A DNA stretch of 12,845 nt, from NCBI GenBank assembly GCA_025358395.1, contig JANYJT010000095.1:1-12845 (forward strand), given 5' to 3'. The position numbers were made by a program, and so were the translations under genes. Below, piece after piece: positions 1 to 6,721 of the stretch. The notes under the pieces were generated by a model. It ran no database searches. It worked only from the letters and a program-made list of their open reading frames with translations, and was not told the origin of the DNA. The DNA comes from Bacteroidia bacterium (lineage in GTDB: Bacteria; Bacteroidota; Bacteroidia; Bacteroidales; Prolixibacteraceae). The stretch's first letter is position 1. Each line of letters begins with the position of its first letter.

Positions 1-1
1 T

Positions 2-1075
2 GTGGATACAGAACAAACCATTGGATATATTCACCGTGCATTTGAAAAACTGGCAGAAAGAAGGGCGTTTTATCAGATAACGACCCTGACAGACAGGATG
101 AACTACTGCTCTTCGCCAATAAACAACATTGGCTGGCAAACAACTGTTGAGAAACTTCTTGGTGTTCAAACCAACAAACGGATTGATTACATGCGAATCA
201 TTATCATGGAGTTGGCCCGAATCTCTGATCATCTGATTTGCAACAGTGTCATCGGTGTTGATAGCGGTGCACTTACAGGATTTGTTTATGTCTTTCAGGA
301 AAGAGAGAAAATTTATGAGATATATGAGGAAATCTGCGGTGCGCGACTTACCACCAACCTTGGAAGAATTGGCGGATTTGAAAGGGATTTTACTCCCTCT
401 GTGATCAACAAGATCAGAGAGTTTATCTCCAATCTGCCCAAGGTGATCACTCAGTTTGAAAATTTGCTTCTTCGTAACAGAATCTTCATGGACAGGACCA
501 TCAATGTTGGGGGCATCTCAGCAGAGAGAGCGCTCAATTATGGATTTTCAGGCCCTTGTTTAAGGGCGGCGGGAGTTGACTATGATGTCAGAGTCATGAA
601 CCCGTATTCTTCCTATAATGATTTTGATTTCACCATCCCGGTAGGGACTAATGGCGATACATACGATCGTTTCTGTGTGAGGCAGGAAGAGATCCGGCAG
701 AGCATTAATCTGGTTAAAAATGCGCTTGAAAATCTACCTGAAGGAAATTTTCACATGGAAGTTCCTGAATTTTATCTGCCTGACAAAGAAGATGTTTACA
801 GCAAAATGGAGTCATTGATATGGCATTTTAAAATTGTGATGGGCGAAGTGGAAGTCCCGGTGGGCGAGGTCTACCATTCGGTGGAAGGTGGCAATGGCGA
901 ACTGGGTTTTTATCTGGTCAGCGATGGAGGCAGAACACCTTATCGACTCCATTTCAGGCGACCTTGTTTCGTATATTACCAGGCTTTTCCCGAAATGGTG
1001 CGAGGATCATTCCTTTCGGATGCCATTTTGACTATGAGCAGTATGAATGTGATCGCAGGAGAACTGGATGCGTGA
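2..1075 (+). CDS. nuoD: NADH-quinone oxidoreductase subunit D (NuoD), 5'-truncated by window edge
   Basis: NuoD (the 49-kDa-subunit homologue, related to hydrogenase large subunits) forms the quinone-reduction site of complex I with NuoB and NuoH, at the cytoplasmic face of the membrane. About 357 codons are visible. The protein is open from the window edge, and the GTG at base 2 is only the first visible in-frame start-like codon, not a real start. Family landmarks are clear: GYIHRAFEKLAE near residue 8, the quinone-site stretch DRMNYCSSP around 31-39 with the conserved Tyr at 35, GVDSGALTG, an FQEREKIYEIYEE helix, RIGGFERDF, GGISAERALNYGFSGP, and an ending in the family style (EMVRGSFLSDAILTMSSMNVIAGELD). 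Roughly 40 N-terminal residues, including the conserved quinone-site His loop, would lie upstream. A NuoC-NuoD fusion cannot be excluded because the N-terminus is missing. TGA stop at 1073-1075. Confidence 0.97.
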   Translation: MDTEQTIGYIHRAFEKLAERRAFYQITTLTDRMNYCSSPINNIGWQTTVEKLLGVQTNKRIDYMRIIIMELARISDHLICNSVIGVDSGALTGFVYVFQEREKIYEIYEEICGARLTTNLGRIGGFERDFTPSVINKIREFISNLPKVITQFENLLLRNRIFMDRTINVGGISAERALNYGFSGPCLRAAGVDYDVRVMNPYSSYNDFDFTIPVGTNGDTYDRFCVRQEEIRQSINLVKNALENLPEGNFHMEVPEFYLPDKEDVYSKMESLIWHFKIVMGEVEVPVGEVYHSVEGGNGELGFYLVSDGGRTPYRLHFRRPCFVYYQAFPEMVRGSFLSDAILTMSSMNVIAGELDA

Positions 1076-1102
1076 AACAAGGAAAAAAGAAGGATAGCGT
1101 CG

Positions 1103-1169
1103 GGGAGGCACTTGTAGCCATCCAATAAATAAAAAACATCGAATGCATGGGTGGCTCTCGTGGCCATCC
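1103..1169 (+). repeat. pair of 21-nt hairpin repeats between nuoD and nuoE
   Basis: Two similar 21-nt units lie at 1103-1123 and 1149-1169. Each has a 7-nt left arm (GGGAGGC or GGGTGGC), a 7-nt loop and the same right arm (GCCATCC). The second unit pairs over all 7 positions with one G-T wobble; the first has one wobble and one A-A mismatch. The similarity continues a few bases past each unit (AATAAATA versus TATCAATA). They fill most of the 117-bp nuoD-nuoE gap. In RNA they could form two small stem-loops, but neither is followed by a U-run, so they do not look like intrinsic terminators. They may belong to a dispersed palindromic repeat family, which is inference. Confidence 0.65.
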
Positions 1170-1192
1170 TATCAATACATATTTTTAACAGA

Positions 1193-1774
1193 ATGTTGGA
1201 CAAGAAAATTAACCATTCTTTGCACAAGAAAGAGAACAGAACGATCTGTTTTGCGGATTCTACTTTGGCCAAAGTGAAACAGATCATAGCTCGATATCCG
1301 GAAGGCAGGCAGAAGTCGGCCATCTTGCCATTGCTTCATATTGCCCAAGAAGAGTTTGATGGCTATCTTAGCGTGGATGTCATGGATTATATCGCTTCTT
1401 TACTTAATATTCAGCCTATTGAAGTATATGAGGTTGCAACGTTTTATTCTCAATATTACCTTGATCCGGTAGGAAAGAATGTGATCGAAATTTGCCGCAC
1501 CGGACCTTGTGCTATCTGCGGTGGAGAAGCCATTCAATCCTATCTGGAGCGAAAATTGTCCATTAAAACGGGAGAAACAACCCCGGACGGATTGTTTACA
1601 TTGAAAGCAGTTGAATGTTTAGGCGCTTGTGGTTCCGCACCTGTTATGCAGATTAATACTGAATTTCACGAATTTTTGACCAAAGAGAAAATAGATCAGA
1701 TCCTTGAGGAGTTAACACTTAAAGCGAAAGAAGAAAAGCCCGAAAAATCACGATGGAAAGAAAAATTCTTTTAA
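1193..1774 (+). CDS. nuoE: NADH-quinone oxidoreductase subunit E (NuoE)
   Basis: NuoE is the thioredoxin-fold [2Fe-2S] subunit (24-kDa homologue) of the NADH dehydrogenase module; it carries cluster N1a next to the FMN of NuoF. From ATG 1193 the protein has 193 residues, slightly longer than the usual 160-175. The helical N-terminal domain contains SAILPLLHIAQEEFDGYLS and the EVYEVATFYSQY segment. The cluster ligands are C101 and C106 (CRTGPC) plus C142 and C146 (CLGAC), the standard C-x4-C/C-x3-C pattern. The tail after residue 175 is a charged extension rich in Lys and Glu, and its last codons overlap the start of nuoF by 22 bp, suggesting translational coupling. An in-frame GTG at 1151 lies inside a hairpin repeat and would add a non-conserved stretch, so ATG 1193 is preferred. 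Confidence 0.96.
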   Translation: MLDKKINHSLHKKENRTICFADSTLAKVKQIIARYPEGRQKSAILPLLHIAQEEFDGYLSVDVMDYIASLLNIQPIEVYEVATFYSQYYLDPVGKNVIEICRTGPCAICGGEAIQSYLERKLSIKTGETTPDGLFTLKAVECLGACGSAPVMQINTEFHEFLTKEKIDQILEELTLKAKEEKPEKSRWKEKFF

Positions 1775-3057
1775 AAAATATTGATGTTCCGGGGATTCAG
1801 ACCTTTGAGGTGTACCGCTCGACAGGAGGTTACTTGTCGGTGGAAAAAGCTTTGAAAACAATGACACCCGATGAGGTGGTTGAAGAGGTCAAAAAATCAG
1901 GCTTGCGCGGACGTGGTGGTGCCGGATTTCCTGCCGGGATGAAGTGGAGCTTTATCGACAAGAAATCAATCAATCCCCGTTATCTCATATGCAATGCCGA
2001 TGAGAGTGAGCCAGGTACTTTCAAGGATCGTTATCTCATGGAAAAAATTCCACATATCCTGATTGAGGGTATGATCTGTTCCTGCTATGCCCTGGGTGCA
2101 AATACAGGATATATTTATGTCAGAGGAGAATACAAATACATCATTGGAATTTTAAATGAGGCCATTCGCGAAGCTTATGCCAACGGTTTTCTAGGTACTA
2201 ATATATTAGGAAGCTCATATAATCTTGATATTCACGTTCATTCCGGAGCCGGAGCATACATTTGCGGGGAAGAGACAGCGCTGATTGAATCCCTGGAGGG
2301 CAAACGTGGAAACCCGCGAATCAAGCCTCCCTTTCCGGCCGTGGTTGGATTGTATGGCTGTCCAACAGTGGTCAATAATGTGGAGACGCTTGCAAATATT
2401 GGCTTTATCGTGAATCAGGGCGGTAGTGAATATGCCCGTTATGGCACAGGAAAAAGTACGGGCACAAAATTAATCTCTGCCTGCGGAAACATTAATAATC
2501 CGGGAGTTTATGAGATAGAATTGGGTTTGAGTGTTCGCGAATTTCTATTTGATGACAAGTATTGTGGTGGCATCAAGGATGGAAAAGCGCTGAAAGCCGT
2601 TGTGGCGGGCGGTTCTTCCGTTCCGATTTTGCCTGCGGAACTGATATTGAAGACCGCTGCAGGAGAAGAGCGCTTGTTTACCTACGAATCTCTTGCAGAA
2701 GGTGGATTTGTAAGTGGAACAATGCTCGGATCAGGTGGATTTATCGTTTATGATGAGGATGCCTGTATCGTTAGAAATACCTGGAACTTTGCCCGTTTTT
2801 ACCACCACGAATCTTGCGGACAGTGTTCCCCATGCCGGGAAGGTACAGGTTGGATGGAAAATGTACTGCATCGGATTGAACATGGTCAGGGTAGAACCAA
2901 AGATATTGACCTCTTGGTGAGCATTGCAGCGAAGATCGAAGGCAATACCATCTGTCCGCTTGGAGATGCCGCCGCCTGGCCGGTTGCGAGTGCCATCAGG
3001 CATTTCAGGAAGGAGTTTGAGGAGCATGTGTCAAAGCCGGGGATGTGTAGGCAATAG
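1753..3057 (+). CDS. nuoF: NADH-quinone oxidoreductase subunit F (NuoF)
   Basis: NuoF (51-kDa homologue) binds NADH and FMN and carries [4Fe-4S] cluster N3; it is the electron entry point of complex I in the cytoplasmic arm. The 434 residues match the family's usual length. Visible motifs in order are the glycine-rich GLRGRGGAGFPAGMKWSF (50-67), CNADESEPGTFKDR (80-93), GAYICGEETALIESLEGKRG (167-186), PTVVNNVETL (204-213), and the N3 ligands C355, C358 and C361 in ESCGQCSPCREGT plus C401 in CPLGDAA. The ATG start lies inside the 3' end of nuoE; the protein from this start reads as family-like (EVYRSTGGYLSVEKALKTM). The TAG stop at 3055-3057 is followed by a repeat-rich 185-bp gap before nuoG. 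Confidence 0.98.
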   Translation: MERKILLKNIDVPGIQTFEVYRSTGGYLSVEKALKTMTPDEVVEEVKKSGLRGRGGAGFPAGMKWSFIDKKSINPRYLICNADESEPGTFKDRYLMEKIPHILIEGMICSCYALGANTGYIYVRGEYKYIIGILNEAIREAYANGFLGTNILGSSYNLDIHVHSGAGAYICGEETALIESLEGKRGNPRIKPPFPAVVGLYGCPTVVNNVETLANIGFIVNQGGSEYARYGTGKSTGTKLISACGNINNPGVYEIELGLSVREFLFDDKYCGGIKDGKALKAVVAGGSSVPILPAELILKTAAGEERLFTYESLAEGGFVSGTMLGSGGFIVYDEDACIVRNTWNFARFYHHESCGQCSPCREGTGWMENVLHRIEHGQGRTKDIDLLVSIAAKIEGNTICPLGDAAAWPVASAIRHFRKEFEEHVSKPGMCRQ

Positions 3058-3078
3058 AAGAAGACCGGGGGATTATGG

Positions 3079-3204
3079 GACTGGGAGACTGGGAGACAGG
3101 GAGAGTGGTCGAAGAGGGAAACAAGAAACGAGAAGAGAGAAATGTGGAAGATTGAATATCTGGAAATTTTGGGAGGAGCGTAATCCAAAATCCAAAATCC
3201 AAAA
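3079..3204 (+). repeat. short tandem repeats filling the nuoF-nuoG gap
   Basis: The 185-bp gap between nuoF and nuoG is mostly low-complexity repeat. At 3079-3110 an 8-nt unit (GACTGGGA) occurs about four times with decay. At 3119-3153 the DNA is purine-rich and can be read as degenerate heptamers (AAACAAG, AAACGAG, AAGAGAG, AAATGTG, GAAGATT). At 3184-3204 there are three exact copies of TCCAAAA. The 9-nt AAATTTTGG at 3164-3172 is complementary to CCAAAATTT at 3199-3207, so a hairpin with a loop of about 26 nt is possible. The heptamer part resembles the tracts in the nuoI-nuoJ, nuoJ-mazE and nuoM-nuoN gaps but is more divergent. No promoter or terminator is evident here. Confidence 0.75.
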
Positions 3205-3242
3205 TTTTCAAGAAAGAGACAAAACAAAATACTACCATTGAG

Positions 3243-4241
3243 ATGCTTACGGTAACGATAGATAATCAGACGATTGAAGTTGAGGAGGGTACGACGATTC
3301 TTCAGGCAGCCCGTATGATCGGTGGGGCAGTGGTTCCTCCTGCTATGTGCTATTACTCCAAATTGAAGGATTCGGGAGGAAAATGCAGAACTTGTCTGGT
3401 AAAAGTTGCCCGGGGGTCGGCACGCGATCCGCGCCCCATGCCAAAACTCGTAGCCTCCTGCAGAACCCCGGTGGCTGATGGTATGGTGGTTCAAAATATT
3501 ACTTCCCAGGAAGTTATCGATACCCGCAAAGCCATTGTTGAGTTTCTGCTGATCAACCATCCTTTGGATTGTCCGGTTTGTGATCAGGCCGGAGAATGCG
3601 ATCTTCAAGATCTTAGTTATGACAACGGCAGGGAGGAATCGCGCTTCGAAGAGGCCAAAAGGACTTTCAAGGTAGTGGATATCGGCGACAAAATTCAGCT
3701 TCACATGAACCGTTGCATCCTTTGCTATCGCTGTGTTTATACTGCCGATCAACTTACCAATAAAAGATCTCACGGGATATTGTACAGAGGGGATGTATCA
3801 GAAATTTCAACTTATATACAAAGCGAAATAACCAACGATTTTTCTGGAAATATCATCGATGTTTGTCCGGTGGGGGCCTTGACCGACAAGACCTTCCGGT
3901 TTAAAAACCGGGTATGGTTCCTTAATCCGATGAACGCAAGCCGTTCGTGCAGCAAATGTTCCGGAAAAGTCACTGCCTGGATGAGAGGAGAGGAGATCTA
4001 CCGTGTGACAGGTCGAAAGGACCAGTTTGGCGAGGTGGAGGAATTTATTTGCAACGAATGCCGGTTTGAGAAAAAGGAGCAGTCAGACTGGACCATCGAA
4101 GGACCAAGAAATATCAAAAGGGCTTCGGTGATTAGTCAGAATCATTATTTGCAGGCAATGGTTCCTTCGGTGATCTTGCCTTTGGAAAACAAAACTGTGA
4201 CTCTTGAAGAATTTGAAAAGAATAATACTAACGAAATATAA
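3243..4241 (+). CDS. nuoG: short NuoG-type Fe-S subunit of complex I
   Basis: This is the NuoG/75-kDa homologue, which relays electrons from NuoF/NuoE towards NuoI. It is 332 residues, against roughly 680-910 for full-length NuoG, and stops before the molybdopterin-oxidoreductase-like domain. The N-terminal 2Fe-2S ferredoxin domain has C36, C48, C51 and C73 (cluster N1b). The next segment, HPLDCPVCDQAGEC, gives H106, C110, C113 and C119 (N5). C158, C161, C164 and C208 (RCILCYRC and DVCPVGA) match cluster N4. A further C236/C239 and C270/C273 form two CxxC pairs at the place where the optional N7 cluster sits in other NuoG proteins. The TAA stop is 9 bp before nuoH with no leftover coding sequence, so the short form is not a local frameshift. 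Short NuoG proteins are, to my recollection, common in Bacteroidota. Confidence 0.95.
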   Translation: MLTVTIDNQTIEVEEGTTILQAARMIGGAVVPPAMCYYSKLKDSGGKCRTCLVKVARGSARDPRPMPKLVASCRTPVADGMVVQNITSQEVIDTRKAIVEFLLINHPLDCPVCDQAGECDLQDLSYDNGREESRFEEAKRTFKVVDIGDKIQLHMNRCILCYRCVYTADQLTNKRSHGILYRGDVSEISTYIQSEITNDFSGNIIDVCPVGALTDKTFRFKNRVWFLNPMNASRSCSKCSGKVTAWMRGEEIYRVTGRKDQFGEVEEFICNECRFEKKEQSDWTIEGPRNIKRASVISQNHYLQAMVPSVILPLENKTVTLEEFEKNNTNEI

Positions 4242-4250
4242 TTTTACCTT

Positions 4251-5282
4251 ATGGATGGCAATTACATCCTTTATAAAGTAATTCTCGCATCGGTAATTCT
4301 CTTGGTCAGTCTGGTGGTTGCCATGTATTCTACCCTGCTCGAGCGGAAGGTAGCCGGCTTTTTTCAGGATCGCCTGGGTCCCAACAGAGCAGGGTTTGCG
4401 GGTTTACTTCAACCATTGGCGGATGGACTTAAGCTTTTTTTCAAAGAGGAGTTTATGCCCGGTACTGCCGATAAATTTTTGTACATCCTTGGTCCTTCGT
4501 TAACGATGATGATCGCCTTGCTCACCAGCGCCGTAATTCCCTGGGGCAACAGTTTTGTGATCGGTGGCACCGAATACAGTCTGCAGATGGCGGATGTAAA
4601 CGTAGGTGTTCTCTATGTGTTTGCCATACTTTCGATCGGTGTTTATGGCATCATGATCGGTGGTTGGGCCTCCAACAACAAATATGCCCTGATTGGTGCC
4701 GTCAGGGCCGCTTCGCAGATGATCAGTTATGAGCTGGCTATGAGCATGGCAATTATCGCGATTGTCATGATGAGCGGTACACTTAGCCTGAAGGATATTG
4801 TTGAGCAGCAGCATGGTATGCACTGGAATATTATTTACCAGCCTTTGGGATTTCTAATCTTTATCGTCTGTGCTTTTGCCGAATGCAATCGTTCTCCTTT
4901 CGACCTTCCTGAATGTGAAACGGAATTGATTGGCGGATATCACACCGAATATAGCAGTATGAAGCTGGGTTTCTACTTGTTCGCCGAGTACATCAACATG
5001 TTTATCTCCTCGGCCATGATTGCCACTTTATTTTTCGGCGGGTACAATTTTCCCTTTATGGATTCCCTTAACGTATCACACAATGTGTTGACAATCATAG
5101 GTTCACTGGTTTTGTTTGCGAAAATAATGTTTTTCGTTTTCTTCTTCATGTGGGTGCGCTGGACCCTTCCAAGGTTTCGTTACGATCAGTTGATGCGTCT
5201 GGGCTGGAAATCGCTCTTGCCCCTGGCCATCATCAACGTTCTGATCACAGGATTCGTTATCATGATAAAAAATCATTTGTAA
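4251..5282 (+). CDS. nuoH: NADH-quinone oxidoreductase subunit H (NuoH)
   Basis: NuoH (ND1 homologue) is the membrane subunit that joins the two arms of complex I and lines the quinone chamber. The 343 residues show about eight hydrophobic segments. Diagnostic motifs are ERKVAGFFQDRLGPNR at 31-46, the AASQMISYELAMSMAI helix with E161, the acidic cytoplasmic loop FAECNRSPFDLPECETEL at 209-226, and the C-terminal WVRWTLPRFRYDQLM at 301-315. The usual T in the family's AETNR-type loop is Cys here (AECNR). The gene starts 9 bp after nuoG and ends 2 bp before nuoI, so the three are almost certainly co-transcribed. Confidence 0.98.
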   Translation: MDGNYILYKVILASVILLVSLVVAMYSTLLERKVAGFFQDRLGPNRAGFAGLLQPLADGLKLFFKEEFMPGTADKFLYILGPSLTMMIALLTSAVIPWGNSFVIGGTEYSLQMADVNVGVLYVFAILSIGVYGIMIGGWASNNKYALIGAVRAASQMISYELAMSMAIIAIVMMSGTLSLKDIVEQQHGMHWNIIYQPLGFLIFIVCAFAECNRSPFDLPECETELIGGYHTEYSSMKLGFYLFAEYINMFISSAMIATLFFGGYNFPFMDSLNVSHNVLTIIGSLVLFAKIMFFVFFFMWVRWTLPRFRYDQLMRLGWKSLLPLAIINVLITGFVIMIKNHL

Positions 5283-5284
5283 CC

Positions 5285-5872
5285 ATGACTGTCAAACAAA
5301 ATATAGGTTCATTGTCGGGTCGGAGCAAAGTCGTTTCCAATAAAAAAATGACTTTTATGGAGAAGATCTATCTGCCCGCCATCATCAAGGGATTTGGCAT
5401 TACAATGAGCCATTTTTTCAAAAAGAGTGCCACCATTCAGTACCCTGAAGTTAAAAGGCCTATTGCTGAGATCTACCGTGGAAAGCACGTCCTGAAAAGA
5501 GATGACGAAGGAAGAGAACGCTGTACCGCCTGTGGGTTATGCGCACTTGCCTGTCCGGCAGAAGCCATTACCATGATTGCTGCCGAACGAAAGGAAGATG
5601 AACTGAATCTTTACCGGGAAGAGAAATATGCTTCTATTTATGAAATCAACATGCTTCGATGCATTTTCTGCGGACTTTGCGAAGAAGCCTGTCCAAAAGA
5701 GGCGATTTTCCTGACAAATGAAATTGTACCTTCCGATTTGCACCGCGACGACTTCATTTATGGCAAAGATGTGCTGGTTGAACCTGTCGACAAAAGGGTC
5801 GATATCAGTCAACGCCAGACGCCTGAAGTATTAAAATTTAAACAAGATAAGAACCAAACTCACAACGCATGA
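5285..5872 (+). CDS. nuoI: NADH-quinone oxidoreductase subunit I (NuoI), 2x[4Fe-4S] ferredoxin-like
   Basis: NuoI (TYKY homologue) carries clusters N6a and N6b, which pass electrons from NuoG to the N2 cluster near the quinone site. From ATG 5285 the protein has 195 residues. Two classical ferredoxin motifs are seen: C80, C83, C86 and C90 (CTACGLCALACP) and C126, C129, C132 and C136 (CIFCGLCEEACP). The preceding amphipathic N-terminal region (MEKIYLPAIIKGFGITMSHFF) fits the membrane-surface helix of the family. The reading frame is open further upstream to 5150, but that part only overlaps nuoH in another frame, so the ATG two bases after the nuoH stop is preferred. The TGA stop at 5870-5872 overlaps an ATG that begins a repeat-encoded spurious frame. 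Confidence 0.97.
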   Translation: MTVKQNIGSLSGRSKVVSNKKMTFMEKIYLPAIIKGFGITMSHFFKKSATIQYPEVKRPIAEIYRGKHVLKRDDEGRERCTACGLCALACPAEAITMIAAERKEDELNLYREEKYASIYEINMLRCIFCGLCEEACPKEAIFLTNEIVPSDLHRDDFIYGKDVLVEPVDKRVDISQRQTPEVLKFKQDKNQTHNA

Positions 5873-5880
5873 TAGAAGAA

Positions 5881-6064
5881 AAAGTACTTAAAGTACTTAG
5901 AGTACTTAGAGTGCCTAAAGTACTTACGCATCAATCGGAATTGGTGCTTCAATCTCATGTCTCATGTCTCATGTCTCAAGTCTCATGTCTCAAGTCTCAA
6001 GTCTCATGTCGCAAGTTTCGTGTTCCAGTAACTCTCAACTCTCAACTCTCCACTCTCAACTCAT
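5881..6064 (-). repeat. composite repeat tract, inverted copy (nonamers, core, 16 heptamers) in the nuoI-nuoJ gap
   Basis: Almost the whole 195-bp gap is repeat. Reading the + strand: five nonamers of type AAAGTACTT/AGAGTACTT at 5881-5925, a core ACGCATCAAT at 5926-5935, a 17-nt link containing ATTGGTG, and then sixteen heptamers in perfect register at 5953-6064. The heptamers begin as TCTCATG or TCTCAAG, decay in the middle (TCGCAAG, TTTCGTG, TTCCAGT), and end as AACTCTC or CACTCTC. On the minus strand the order is heptamers, core, nonamers, the same order as the + strand tracts downstream of nuoJ and nuoM, so this copy is inverted. Bases 5910-5935 are perfectly complementary to 6620-6645. 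No promoter box or terminator is recognisable. Confidence 0.85.
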
Positions 6065-6067
6065 ACC

Positions 6068-6571
6068 ATGATCTTCTCTAAATATTTATTCTTCATCCTC
6101 TCTTTTATCGCCATTTATGCGGCCTTAAAAGTGTTGATCTCCAAGAAACCGATGCACAGCGTGTTGTATCTTACTTTGGCATTTTTTGCCATTGGTGGTC
6201 ATTACATTTTGCTGAATGCACAGTTTCTGGCGGTGGTGCACATCATTGTTTATGCCGGAGCCATCATGGTTTTGTTTATCTATACGGTGATGTTGCTGAA
6301 CCTCAATATACAGGGTGAGTTTCCAAAGTCACGGCTGACTAAAATTGCCTCGGCGATTGCAGGAGGAATGCTGTTGATGGTTCTTATCGCGGTTTTCAGG
6401 ACCTACGATTTGAAAATGATCACTGATCCCTCTTTGAACCAGATCGGATTGGTTAAGAATCTGGGAAAAGTGTTGTTTGAAGAGTATTATTTGCCTTTCG
6501 AACTTTCATCTATCCTGTTTCTGGCGGCTATGGTAGGGGCGGTGATGCTGGGAAAAAAAGACATATACTAG
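6068..6571 (+). CDS. nuoJ: NADH-quinone oxidoreductase subunit J (NuoJ)
   Basis: NuoJ (ND6 homologue) is a small membrane subunit between NuoH and NuoK; its third helix takes part in coupling quinone reduction to ion movement. The 167 residues show five hydrophobic segments at about 4-24, 30-48, 53-77, 92-112 and 143-162. The conserved third helix with its pi-bulge motif is clear as VVHIIVYAGAIMVLFIYTVM, including Y62 and G64. The length is close to the usual 165-185. ATG 6068 directly follows the heptamer array, with no recognisable Shine-Dalgarno sequence, as is usual in Bacteroidota. The gene is flanked on both sides by complementary repeat tracts, and after it the operon is interrupted by the mazEF/DUF2007 cassette before nuoK. 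Confidence 0.96.
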   Translation: MIFSKYLFFILSFIAIYAALKVLISKKPMHSVLYLTLAFFAIGGHYILLNAQFLAVVHIIVYAGAIMVLFIYTVMLLNLNIQGEFPKSRLTKIASAIAGGMLLMVLIAVFRTYDLKMITDPSLNQIGLVKNLGKVLFEEYYLPFELSSILFLAAMVGAVMLGKKDIY

Positions 6572-6676
6572 AGATATAAGAGATAAGACATGAGACTTGA
6601 TATTTTGCCACCAATCTTTATTGATGCGTAAGTACTTTAGGCACTTTAGTTCACTTTAGTTCACTTTAGTCACTAT
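6572..6676 (+). repeat. composite repeat tract (heptamers, core, nonamers) in the nuoJ-mazE gap
   Basis: Directly after the nuoJ stop are four degenerate purine-rich heptamers (GAGATAT, AAGAGAT, AAGACAT, GAGACTT, about 6571-6598), a link containing CCAATCTTT, the core ATTGATGCGT at 6620-6629, and then a nonamer array from 6630 with units AAGTACTTT and AGGCACTTT and two 10-nt units AGTTCACTTT. Bases 6620-6645 are the perfect reverse complement of 5910-5935, and 6586-6600 are the reverse complement of 5976-5990, so nuoJ lies between two inverted copies of the element. The nonamer part is a direct repeat of the array at 7548-7603 on the other side of the mazEF/DUF2007 cassette. Confidence 0.85.
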
Positions 6677-6697
6677 ATTAAAAAAGTATTAACTTTG
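6665..6697 (+). promoter_or_regulatory. probable Bacteroidota-type promoter for mazEF
   Basis: TAACTTTG at 6690-6697 matches the Bacteroidota -7 consensus TAnnTTTG exactly and lies 24 bp before the mazE ATG. An upstream TTTA at 6665-6668 could be a degenerate -33 box (consensus TTTG) with a spacer of 21 bp; it falls in the last unit of the nonamer array. The sequence from 6698 to the start codon is AT-rich with a T-run. This suggests that mazEF can be transcribed independently of the nuo promoter. No transcript data were available, and the -33 match is weak. Confidence 0.5.
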
Positions 6698-6721
6698 TAA
6701 TTACATTTTATTTTTTTCAAC

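Noticed and set aside
1103..1169. Intrinsic terminator between nuoD and nuoE
   Set aside because: The stems are short and not followed by a T-run, and the genes on both sides belong to one operon.
1151..1192. Upstream GTG start for nuoE
   Set aside because: The GTG is inside the second hairpin repeat and adds residues not typical of NuoE; ATG 1193 is better.
976..1323. 115-codon minus-strand frame over the nuoD-nuoE junction
   Set aside because: It is antisense to conserved coding sequence at both ends and includes the hairpin repeats; no family resemblance.
2886..3773. 295-codon frame on the minus strand over the nuoF end and nuoG
   Set aside because: It lies antisense to two well-supported genes and their repeat gap, and its product shows no recognisable domain.
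4236..4260. Frameshift or deletion truncating nuoG
   Set aside because: nuoH starts 9 bp after the nuoG stop, with no remnant of a molybdopterin-like domain, so the short form looks native.
5150..5284. Longer nuoI from an upstream start
   Set aside because: This part is nuoH sequence in another frame; the ATG two bases after the nuoH stop gives a normal NuoI.
5953..6064. CRISPR-like array
   Set aside because: The unit is 7 nt with no spacers and no cas genes nearby; it is a simple tandem repeat.
5869..6081. 70-codon frame between nuoI and nuoJ as a gene
   Set aside because: It is encoded almost wholly by nonamer and heptamer repeats, has a low-complexity product and overlaps nuoJ out of frame; kept only as a possible translational bridge.
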